Source of the DNA: Annona cherimola
Lineage: Eukaryota; Streptophyta; Magnoliopsida; Magnoliales; Annonaceae
DNA length: 64,000 bases
Direction of reading: 5' to 3'
NCBI GenBank assembly: GCA_030490835.1
Contig: CM059971.1
Coordinates: 992,001 to 1,056,000 of the forward strand
Positions 33,001-41,006 of the stretch are shown one piece after another. The translations under genes were made by a program, and so were the position numbers. A model generated the notes under the pieces. That model ran no database searches. It was not told the DNA's origin and saw nothing but the letters and a program-made list of their open reading frames with translations. The stretch's first letter is position 1. Each line of letters opens with the position of its first letter.

Positions 33001-35129
33001 GAACAATCACAACAAGCCCAAGCCATTACAACCCACAACAAGACCAAGCCAGACCAATCGCAACAAGCCCATGCCCTCATGACCAGCAACAAGCCCAAGC
33101 CAACACCACTGCAATAAGCTCAAGCCAGCTTGACCCACAACAAACCCAAGCTAGAACGACTGCAATAAGCCCAAGCCAACACGACATGCAACCAGCCCAA
33201 ACCAGAATAACTGTAACAAGCCCAAGCCAACACGACCGGAAGCAAGCCCAAGCCAGACCGACTGCAACAAGCCCAAGCCCGCATGACCCGCAACAAGCCC
33301 AAGCCAATACCCCCACAACAAGCCCAGACCAAAACAACCTACAACAAGCCCAAGCCATTACCTCCACAACAGGCCCAAACCAGAACAGCCTACAACAAGC
33401 CCAAGCCAGCACAACCGCCATAAGCCCAGGCCATCATGACCCGCAACAAGCCCAAGTCAACACCACTGCAACAAGCTCAAGCCAACTTGACCCGCAACAA
33501 GCCCAAGCTCGAACGACTGCAATAACCCCAAGCCAGCACGACACGCAACCAGCCCAAGCCAGAATAACTGTCACAAGCCCAAGCCAACACGACCAGCAGC
33601 AAGCCCAAGACAGACCGACCGCAACAAGCCCAAGCTCGTATGACCTGCAACAAGCCCAAGCCATTACCTCCATAGCAGGCCAAGCCAGCACAACCTCCAC
33701 AAGCCCAGGCCATCATGACCCGCAACAAGCCCAAGCTAACACCACTGCAGCAAGCTCAAGCCAGCTTGACCAGCAAAAAGCCCAAGCTAGAACGACTGCA
33801 ACAAGCCCAAGCCAACAAGACATGCAACAAGCCCAAGCCAGAATGACTATAACAAGCCCAAGCCAGCACGACTTGCAACAAGCAGAAGCCATACTAACCG
33901 CAACAAGCCGAAGCCAGCATGACCCACACCAACCCCAAGCCAATACCACCAAAACAAGCCCAGACCAGAACAAACTACAACAAGCCGAAGCCAGCACAAC
34001 CTCCACAAGCCCAGGCCATCATGACCCGCAACAAGCCCAAGCCAACACCACTGCAACAAGCTCAAGCCAGCTTGACCAACAAAAAGCCCAAACTAGAACG
34101 ACTGCAATAAGCCCAAGCCAACAAGACATGCAACAAGCCCAAGCCAGAATGACTGTAATAAGCCCAAGCCAGCACGACTTGCAACAAGCAAAAGCCATAC
34201 TGACCGCAACAAGCCGAAGCCAGCATGACCTGCACCAACCCCAAGCCAATACCACCAAAACAAGCCCAGACCAGAACGAACTACAACAAGCCCAAGCCAG
34301 CACAACCGCAAGAAGCCCAGGCCATCATGACCAACAACAAGCCGAAGCCAACACCACGGCAATAAGCTCAAGCCAACTTGACCCGCCAAAAGACCAAGCT
34401 AGCACAACTGCAATCAGCCCAAGCCAGCACGACATGCAACAAGCCCAAGCCAATTCGACTGTAACAAGCCCAAGCCCCAATACCCCCACCACAACAAGCC
34501 CAGACCAGAATAGCCTACAACAAGCCCAATCCAGCACAACCGCAACAAGCCTGAGCCAGGACAACCAGCAACAAACCCAACTCGCACGACCACAACAAGC
34601 CCAAGCCGGCACGAACCCTAACGAGCCCAAGCCAAAGTGGCCGCCCCTTGACAAAATGTCAAATCTTCTGAAGCTTTCAGTCAACGGCCAGCTCAAGAAA
34701 TTGTCTGAACATCACGAATTTCTCGTCCGTCTCCCCATCAGTCTCAAAAAGCTCACCTTTACATACTCCCAATTAGAAGAAAAGGATATGAGGACGTTAG
34801 GCAAGCTGAGCAACCTCCGCATTCTGAGATTGATGGAAAAAGCGTACAAGGACACCCGCATGACTTGCCCTTGTGGAGAGTTTCCTGCTCTCGAATGCTT
34901 GCATCTGGAGAAGTTGGAGCTTTTGACCGAGCTGATATTCGAGGAGGCGGCAACCCCCAATCTTTCGCGCCTAAATGTCGACTGCGTATTAACGGTCCGA
35001 GTGCAAGGAGTGGAACCCCTGAAGAGAAGGAATCGCGATTTCATATTGGTGGAGACGGCTCCTCCCAGCAAAAACGATTTTCGTTTGGAGAAAATCAGGC
35101 GCCGTCCGAGTCTAGCACCAGCACTGTGA
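30048..35129 (+). CDS. CC-NB-ARC-LRR resistance protein with a 734-residue repeat array inside the LRR (copy 1)
   Basis: A single-exon frame of 1693 codons. The start is the ATG at 30048 (MAVATSAVSF); the in-frame GTG upstream is not a plant start. Residues 1-130: Rx-like coiled coil with VRDLAYRAEEAIDVFF. NB-ARC: P-loop GAAGLGKS at 205-212, kinase-2 YLIVVDDVW ending at 283, RNBS-B GSRIILTTR at 301-309, a weak GLPL (KVPLAI, V370), RNBS-D CFLYLAGFPEE. The MHD position reads IQS (493-495). An acidic run lies near 550 and a tripled FGEYKWLNW-like unit near 590-620. LRRs run to 793, the Gln/Ala/Thr/Ser/Pro array from 794 to about 1527, then LRRs again (KWPPLDKMSNLLKLSVNG onward) to the end. Typical CNLs are 850-1000 residues; without the array this one would be about 960. 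It is inferred to be a cytoplasmic immune receptor, but the altered motifs leave its signalling capacity open. Confidence 0.9.
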   Translation: MAVATSAVSFLVDKLREELSKDIILLRGARAQMEWMETEFRRMGCFLKDADGMEEESEVTKNWTQEVRDLAYRAEEAIDVFFLRIAYAREAEGCWGQLKRYVFILNEVAACREVASEVEWMKQRLRSISESQGVYSFAFKIRGGPSEERRISSSQYDPLHGSGGGGGGADDERLLDLGQKLPEWVTMLTTTTDADQERKVLSLVGAAGLGKSAVANMLSNDDSVKGHFGVRAWVSVSPQWSLESIYGSLAPQVGLSKGRVNMELEVVRVLMQKMYLIVVDDVWDNKAWNFLAKLFPDPKNGSRIILTTRNADVGSHAAGASGRCDPLQPLSEAQGLTLFEKKAKMGEMAEPRREKLKLFAQEIVTKCEKVPLAIVSIAGMLATKADDSAWERASKSVGYLLTEGEKRTSWILHLSYRYLPYQLKPCFLYLAGFPEEVRARKLIRMWAAEGLLEKRGEESLEDVGEDCLLELVQRSLVRVVETSSTGGIKSCRIQSLLQHVALLEAKTNNFLKVHHHPQNSTATVSRFLTKARRLAIHGSSSSGGACTADQEEDEDEDEDISISGASRDLRSVLIYPKKGKEEVGKKLLGSVFGEYKWLNWVFGEYKWLNWLLGEYKLLRVLDLQKAKIKEVPSQIGHLVHLRYLALAFAIEQRSGDGGGFNQAPTPITLPGSIDKLHSLQTLECYYPYGIRIPSGCSIEKMQALRHVLLKSPNGFECPTIGTSLILENEQGSSSKAVRIFLRNLHTLTNVFAGEWLKNCRRLRKLGITIDPDNFKYCEYAANLVSLRSLSISVQAEASATATSRRPDDRQQAQVTRTATSPGQYDLQQPQARLTAASPSQRDSQQAQASPKTTSPGQHDPNKAQATTIVTSPSGHDPQQAQARMPTTSPSQHELQQAQARPTTTSLSQHDPHQAQAGPTTTSSSQHNQQQAQARTTATSSLQHDLQQAQASMTAISPSQHHLQQSQARMIATSGSPHDLQQAQDRTITTSPSHYNPQQDQARPIATSPCPHDQQQAQANTTAISSSQLDPQQTQARTTAISPSQHDMQPAQTRITVTSPSQHDRKQAQARPTATSPSPHDPQQAQANTPTTSPDQNNLQQAQAITSTTGPNQNSLQQAQASTTAISPGHHDPQQAQVNTTATSSSQLDPQQAQARTTAITPSQHDTQPAQARITVTSPSQHDQQQAQDRPTATSPSSYDLQQAQAITSIAGQASTTSTSPGHHDPQQAQANTTAASSSQLDQQKAQARTTATSPSQQDMQQAQARMTITSPSQHDLQQAEAILTATSRSQHDPHQPQANTTKTSPDQNKLQQAEASTTSTSPGHHDPQQAQANTTATSSSQLDQQKAQTRTTAISPSQQDMQQAQARMTVISPSQHDLQQAKAILTATSRSQHDLHQPQANTTKTSPDQNELQQAQASTTARSPGHHDQQQAEANTTAISSSQLDPPKDQASTTAISPSQHDMQQAQANSTVTSPSPNTPTTTSPDQNSLQQAQSSTTATSLSQDNQQQTQLARPQQAQAGTNPNEPKPKWPPLDKMSNLLKLSVNGQLKKLSEHHEFLVRLPISLKKLTFTYSQLEEKDMRTLGKLSNLRILRLMEKAYKDTRMTCPCGEFPALECLHLEKLELLTELIFEEAATPNLSRLNVDCVLTVRVQGVEPLKRRNRDFILVETAPPSKNDFRLEKIRRRPSLAPAL
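31818..31900 (+). repeat. Short in-frame triplication in the CNL (copy 1)
   Basis: A 30-33-bp unit encoding (V/L)FGEYKWLNW occurs two and a half times just before the LRR start. Each unit contains GGTGAGTA, a strong splice-donor-like word. The second duplication copy has the same at 42777-42859. Confidence 0.85.
32427..34629 (+). repeat. In-gene tandem array, 51-bp (17-residue) unit, ~42 copies (copy 1)
   Basis: The consensus residue unit is QARTTATSPSQHDLQQA. Each 51-bp unit is two half-repeats of 25 and 26 bp that share acaagcccaagccag plus a/cacgac. One half reads TSPSQHD..Q, the other QAQARTTA, in a different frame. From unit 20, blocks of six units recur (SPGHHD, SSSQLD, PSQHDMQ, PSQHDxQQA, SRSQHD or SPSSYD, SPDQN), starting at units 20, 26, 32 and 38. 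Unit 25 is cut to 8 residues. Only the CNL frame stays open; the other two plus-strand frames are closed by TAA or TGA words. Confidence 0.95.
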
Positions 35130-37370
35130 TTATATATATGCATGGCCAAGTTCTGCGCTCGCTGAGCTGATACAAGTAACTTCTTTCCTCTATTAATTTC
35201 TTCATTTTTTCTCTCTTATTTTGTAATATTCATTATTTCTTTCTCCGCAGTCTTCCATCCACCCATCCATAATATTATACATACATATTCAGATGCATAT
35301 TCCAGTCGGAAATGCGAATGGGGCTTAATCAATTCTGAAATTATTTCTATAGCATATTAATTTTCATCCAAATCGTATCCACCTGAAAATGATATAAAAT
35401 CTGCCCCATCACATTTCTCTAGATGCAGGTTTAATTACTAAGAGCTTGTTCGGCCGTGCATTCTCGTGGGCAGCTAGTGAATTTTTGTGGGCAGCCAATG
35501 ATTTCAGAAGTTTTGAAAGTTGTTGGCCTCTTCCATAAAATGCTGAATCTCTTCGAACATAGAGGCTAATTTTAGTAGAAGTTTTTATGATAGGAGAACT
35601 CACTACTAACTGACACTCCCGACAATTTGTATATCTAATACTTAAATTCTCCAGCAGCTTGCCGTAGATTTTTCTTCTTCTTCTTCTTCTTCTGTTTTTT
35701 TTTTTTTTTTTTTTGATGAATAGCTTGCCGTAGATTGAATGTGAAAGAGAATGGGGATATGAATGATGAGTTTGATGAATACTATTAGCTTAGCCATGTA
35801 CTTATGCTACATCGCGAATTTGTTGCTCCTATATAATATCTGTTCCAACGCATTTAGCGGGGCCTGAAAGTTAATGCTTAATATGAGTAGCTAATATTTT
35901 TTCTCTCGGAAAAAAAAAAAAAAAAAAGAGTAGTTAGCATCGTTCAACTAGTCATAGGCATTGACTGATTAATCTTGTGAGAGTTCTTCCTGTTCATCCT
36001 CGTAAGCATTCTATCATGCACATCCTTCCAGAAGCAGGTGTTCTCTCAACCCGTTTTTCTAATTTCAGTCATCCTCCTTATTATCTTGGGCTTGACGGCT
36101 GTTCATAATTGCAATTTTAATGGTTCAGGTCATTGCCAGGACCAGCTAATAAACAGGCTTATGGAAGACTGAGTTTGCCAGTGCACCTCAGGAGATATTT
36201 TCTGTAAATTAATGAAGCTCCTGCTCTTTGATATGTCCTAATCTTTACCAGATGGAGGATATATTTACACTTATGTTTACCTTATGTGATAGCTGACATA
36301 TATATATTGTTGTTAATTCTCGCCGTTTGTTTTACTTTTGATTGACACAAACACATTCTCTCTCTTTTTCTTTTAAGGTAATTAAGAAGGCACCTCATAA
36401 AAAACCAAAAAATTGCTCGTGAGCGCGCTCACACACACATATATAAGATATGATCCTGTGCAGTCGGACTCCGCTGTAAAATGGACCCCACACATATTAA
36501 ATTGTAATGAAACTTTATATACTTATTTATCTATATATAAATCATACTTTAGACGGTTTAGATGTTGAAAAAACTACTTTAAACTTGATATTTACATTAA
36601 ACTATTTTATTATATTAATTTTGCACCATTTTAAGATGAGGATTACACGCATGTTGGATTTGGATGAAAATTGATATGCTAATAAAGTGAACAATTCTAA
36701 ATACAATTGGTGAGGTATATTTTCTATTTATGATCAAGTAGGGCCTACAATGTATGGACTGCACGTGAAATCGCATGCACTGGATTATATATATATATAT
36801 ATATATATGTAGTAAAAAAAAAAAAAAAAAAAGTAAAAGCCTTAGGACGGATGAGCGTGCCGTCTGTCCCTCTTGTCAGTCGGTCGCTGCCTTCTCTCTC
36901 ACTCTCTTCGTCGCTGTCTCAGATTCTCATCCGCACTGCAGCGTTTCCATCTTTGCTGCACCGTCTCTGTCTCCATCTCAGATTTCCGTCTTTGCTCTTC
37001 TCTAGAGTTTGAGAATTAATCTTGTACAGCGTTCTTCCTCCACAACGATCTTTGATTCCCTCCATGGCTGGTACATAACCAACTGCTGCTTTCTATTTTG
37101 CATATCCTCATTATATCGATCTTCTATTTTGTATATCCTCATTATATCGATCTTCCTCATAGCCGTTAAATCGCACTTTTGGCTGATCGGAGATAAAATT
37201 GTCGGAACTGAAACTTAGGTTCTCCTTAAAATTAAATGCCAGAACAAACAAGCATCAGACAACAATGATAATACAAAATGTTGAGATTGGAAAACGCAAA
37301 AGAAACGGCCACGTTTCGCCTTGAGGAAGCACTGGCTTCTCTGATGTCTGACGATTTCAATTTTTTTTTT
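35130..37370. other. 3' flank of CNL copy 1, no further gene recognised
   Basis: It contains a (TTC)n run near 35669, T and A homopolymers near 35696, 35909 and 36815, an (AT)n run near 36788, and a CT-rich GC-richer stretch at 36840-37000. A 32-bp unit containing 'tatcctcattatatcgatct' is directly repeated at about 37089-37152. Repeated exactly in copy 2 (46089-48329). Confidence 0.5.
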
Positions 37371-37800
37371 TTTTACAAGAAATAGGACCTAGGCAACAAA
37401 TGAAAGCTAAATGCTTCAGGCCGTCGATACCGGCCGGATTTCGCAGTGAAACGTCAAGGCGGGGAGCTGGCCAGCTAGCGTCGAAATGATAAAAAGAGGC
37501 CTCTTGCTAATGCTAAATTTTGTGCAGTGATTTTTTACCACGGAATGTGATTTCCTCTCTAAAAGTTTACTATTGGCAAGGAAATAAGCTCCCTTGCAAA
37601 TGAAGGATTTTATGCAATGATTCGTGGAAGGAAATAAAAGGTTCATTATTTGCAAGGAGAAAGAATCCCTTGCAAAAGTTGGTCTTTTAGCAAGAAAATA
37701 AATTTTCCTTGCTAATGTCTGTATTTCGTCATCGCAATGGCCGTCGCTCGATGATGCCAGCATTTTGCAACAATACAACTTCCTTGGTTATTGTTTATTA
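37371..37800. mobile_element. CACTA-like transposon fragment with palindromic subterminal repeats (copy 1)
   Basis: The left edge 'tacaagaaata' matches the inner part of plant CACTA termini (CACTACAAGAAATA). Inside are at least three imperfect palindromes: GGCAAGGAAATAAGCTCCC followed by TTGCAAAT; TTGCAAGGAGAAAGAATCCC followed by TTGCAAA; and AGCAAGAAAATAAATTTTCC followed by TTGCTAAT. Such CAAGG...CCTTG arrays are typical of subterminal transposase-binding regions. The CACTA assignment is an inference. Copy 2 is at 48330-48759. Confidence 0.45.
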
Positions 37801-39059
37801 GCAGGTAAGCATTCTTATATTGCTTCCATTTTGTTTACTTGTAGAATGGGATGAAAATTAGGTTAGAATGAAATACGATCTCTCGTTTTTCAAAAAAAAA
37901 TAATTTTACATTTCAGAAAAATAACAACTTAACTTTTCATATTTAATACGTTTTTTCCTCGTCTCAATATACTTTTTTTCCATTTCTAATACACAATAAC
38001 ACCTTTTCCGTCCTACATTATCATGGCATCCTCATCCTGCGTAAGGCGGGAGCATGGCAGCAAACTGCGGTTGGATTCCTTGGGCATAATATTTATTCCT
38101 AATAGCTCATATTCTTCTGCAGATTAGAACAAAGAATATCAGTGTAATTTCCTTTTATTTCTGTGTAAGGTCAATGAAGTGATAAACTGTAACGTGATCA
38201 TGAATGCCAATTGGAAGAGGTCCAATTTTGTCTATCTATTGCTAGATGTTGAGGTCATCTGTCCTTTGAAAAAATTGACAGACAATATTAAATAGATAGC
38301 AACCCAATTTTAAAACAATTAATTAAGTGGACCGCATATATTTCGTTAATTTTTATAGTGGATATAAACCAACATGATAAAAATAATAAAAAAAACTACC
38401 TGATTTTTTTTATTGACATGACTTCAATATATGAATCATAACTGCAAATATACCCATATAATTTGAAACTACTAAAATGAAACTGATTTTAAAAAATTCG
38501 AAAAAATCTAATTTTTTTTTTAAATAGTAAAAATTGATGCAAATGTTAAATACCTTTAGGTTAACAGTTGTGTTAAACAAATTTGACAAATTTTAAAAAT
38601 GGATATTTGCGCCCGCGCGCACCCCCCCCCCCCCCCCCCACATGAAATCGGGCTCGTAATTAATTAGGTATGAGTGACAATGGTATTGACGCCTGAGGGG
38701 GTGTGCTCAGGCAGCACGTGATGGGTCATGAGAGAACCTATTTACTGTTTGCACAGGGTGTGTTGAGATAAACTAAAAACATTTCAAATTAAAAACTTTC
38801 CATCTTCAAAATTATCCTATTTAATTAGATACAGGTTGTGTATGCAATTTAACATTAGTAAAATCGTTAATGTCTTTTTTTAAAAAAAAGATAAGACGAG
38901 AAGGTAAAGGTCATGTATTTTCACTTACCAATTAAGAATGCCTAAACAGTATAATTGATTCAAAATATAGTATAAGAAGAGTTTGGGTTTCAACAGCAAT
39001 TTTCTTGCAGTTTCAATAACCAAAGAATGATTTTCTTATGAGCCTTAGAGCCAAATCTT
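37801..39059. other. Intergenic sequence with a half MITE and a poly-C tract (copy 1)
   Basis: A single arm of the 'gtgca' palindromic MITE family lies at about 38400-38600 ('gatgcaaatgttaaatacct', 'aacagttgtgttaaac'). It ends in an 18-C run (38622-38639) that has 17 C in copy 2. Otherwise AT-rich and without recognised genes. Confidence 0.5.
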
Positions 39060-39230
39060 AATTTGTAGGTGGAAAATCTTACTTGCACGACACAACTTCA
39101 AGAAGTTCAGTTAGCAAGAACAGCTAAGCAGCCAAAGGAGGCAGTTGCAATTGCAGGAGAACAGTCTGCACAATGCAGAAGCAAAAGAAGTTATCAAGTC
39201 ACTTACAACACAAGATATTCAACGCATGCA
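39060..39230 (+). pseudogene. PRAF (RCC1-FYVE-BRX) gene exon fragment 1
   Basis: After an intron-like AG at 39069, the frame reads VENLTCTTQLQEVQLARTAK and QPKEAVAIAGEQSAQCR. It then shifts by one base and reads AKEVIKSLTTQ. This matches the conserved coiled-coil/BRX-proximal segment of plant PRAF proteins (pattern QLQEVELxRTxKQLKEA, AIAGEExAKCKAAKEVIKSL). Intron-like sequence precedes it, so it was copied as DNA, not from mRNA. It ends at the duplication junction in a purine-rich stretch. Not functional. Confidence 0.75.
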
Positions 39231-39285
39231 TAAAAATAAAAATAATGTTGCAAATATAATATATAGAGCTCAGGTATACATCAAC

Positions 39286-39731
39286 TTTTTAACATCACTC
39301 GAGCAGCAGCGCCGGACAGAGTGCAAGGTGTCGGAAAACAATAGCGGTGCTGGTGCTGATTGTAGGGCATTGACAAAATGGCTGGAGTAATTTGTCGGAG
39401 TAAAAGCGAGGAAATTTTAACTGTAAGGTAAACTTTGCCTAAAATGGCCCAGCACAGGTGAATTGCAAATGGGCTACTATGTCTTTCAAGAAAATTTGTT
39501 AAATGACAACCAATATCTAAAAAAGAGGGTAGCATAAATAATTAATAGAAAATTCACTTTGTCTATTGTATTTGACACCTGTATTATTATAGAAACTCTT
39601 TTGTATATCTAGTATTTGTGCATGGGCTCCATCTACAAATGTATAAAATTAATACAATAAAATAATTTAATACTAAATATTAGTTTTAAATTTATATTTT
39701 CAACATTTAAATCATCGAAGATATCGTTCCT
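39286..39731 (+). repeat. CNL-flank repeat in duplication copy 2
   Basis: The duplicate of 28330-28775, upstream of the second CNL copy. Confidence 0.6.
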
Positions 39732-39755
39732 CTGAAGATAAAGGACCCCGATACT

Positions 39756-40061
39756 ATGCACTCAAGTGTAGTTAGCTTCAATGCACTCAGATTTAATCTA
39801 ATTGTATCAACATATTTATTAAGTTTTATTATTTTTGGAGATTAATAGGTAATTTTTTTGAATTTTTTAAAAACGATAACATTTTAATCATTTGAAAATG
39901 ACTAAAATGCCCCTATTTTAAAAAAATTCAAAAAAATCTGTAAACCTCTAAAAATGGTAAACTTGTCTTATATCTTAAATACATGTAGATTAATAGTTTT
40001 ATAAAAAAAATTAAAAATTAAAAATGGATTAAATGCACCCGGTGCACCAAAGCTAAGTACA
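39756..40061. mobile_element. Palindromic MITE, 'gtgca' family (copy 2)
   Basis: Duplicate of the MITE at 28800-29105. Confidence 0.6.
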
Positions 40062-40268
40062 CATAGGTGCATTTAATCAAAAATTATAAATAAATGATTC
40101 TATAAAAAATTATTATTCAAAAATTTTATCTAACATTTTTCATAATTTACTCATGAATACATATTTTTTAACAAATATGGCCTATACGCATACTTAATTT
40201 TGATAAAACTTTATATCTTAGTTAAACAAATTATATTAAATATTTTCAACAACTATTTTTTACTTTGA

Positions 40269-40303
<35 letters not shown>

Positions 40304-40348
40304 TATTACTACTATTATTATTAGTATTATTATTACTATTATTATTAC

Positions 40349-40402
<54 letters not shown>

Positions 40403-41006
40403 TACTACTACTGTTGTGGTTGTTCGTCGTCGTTACTATTATTATATATAAGAAGAGCCACTGTCGATGCTACTATGTATGGATGTATTCTGAATTCTAA
40501 AGGAAAAAGCGTTACTAGCCCTCCAAACATTTCTCTCCGCAAATGGAGCCACATCCGTGGTATAACTGTCAAAGGCAATACGATGAGATTACTCATGAGG
40601 GGTTAAAGAGGGATTCAGGCAATCTTGAGAGAAAGAAAAGTGCCTGAGCTCGAGGCTGGGATTTAGGGTGTTGAATTTTTTTTATATAAAAAAAAAAGAA
40701 AAGAAGTGAGCAAGTGGTAGTCGGAATTTGGTTGCTATTGCTATCTATGAAAGAAAGAAAAGGGGATTGGGAGTAGCATTTTGAGTGTTGAGAGATCGGA
40801 AGGAAAAAAGAAAAAAGAATTGGGTGCATGACAGTGGGATTTTGGGTGTTGAGAGGGGGGCTAGGAGAAGTTAGTAGCCGCTGCTGTGGTCCGGCCTCTA
40901 AAAATGGCCGTCTGAGCCTCCGTAGAAGTATCAAATACAATACAGAGAGGGATTTTGGGTGGTGTTAGAGAGAAGGGGGGGGAAATTTTGAGCAAGAGTG
41001 GTGAAA

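Larger units (their letters stand above)
28275..39230 (+). repeat. Tandem duplication, copy 1 (~10.96 kb)
   Basis: This block is repeated head-to-tail at 39231-50190. The offset is 10956 at the left edge, 10959 after one extra TTA in the second copy (16 versus 17 units of the last pure run), and 10958 after a poly-C tract of 18 versus 17. Other differences noticed: C/T at 28766/39722, A/T at 37661/48620, T/G at 37683/48642. The join shares only TA with both outer ends. Contents: CNL-flank repeat, MITE, CNL gene, CACTA-like fragment, half MITE, PRAF fragment. Confidence 0.95.

Noticed and set aside
32412..34696. Many open frames on the minus strand across the NLR array, rich in Trp, Cys, Leu and Val
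   Set aside because: They are the complement of the acaagcccaagcc repeat. Their regular LAWACC pattern follows from the DNA repeat and lacks any independent domain.
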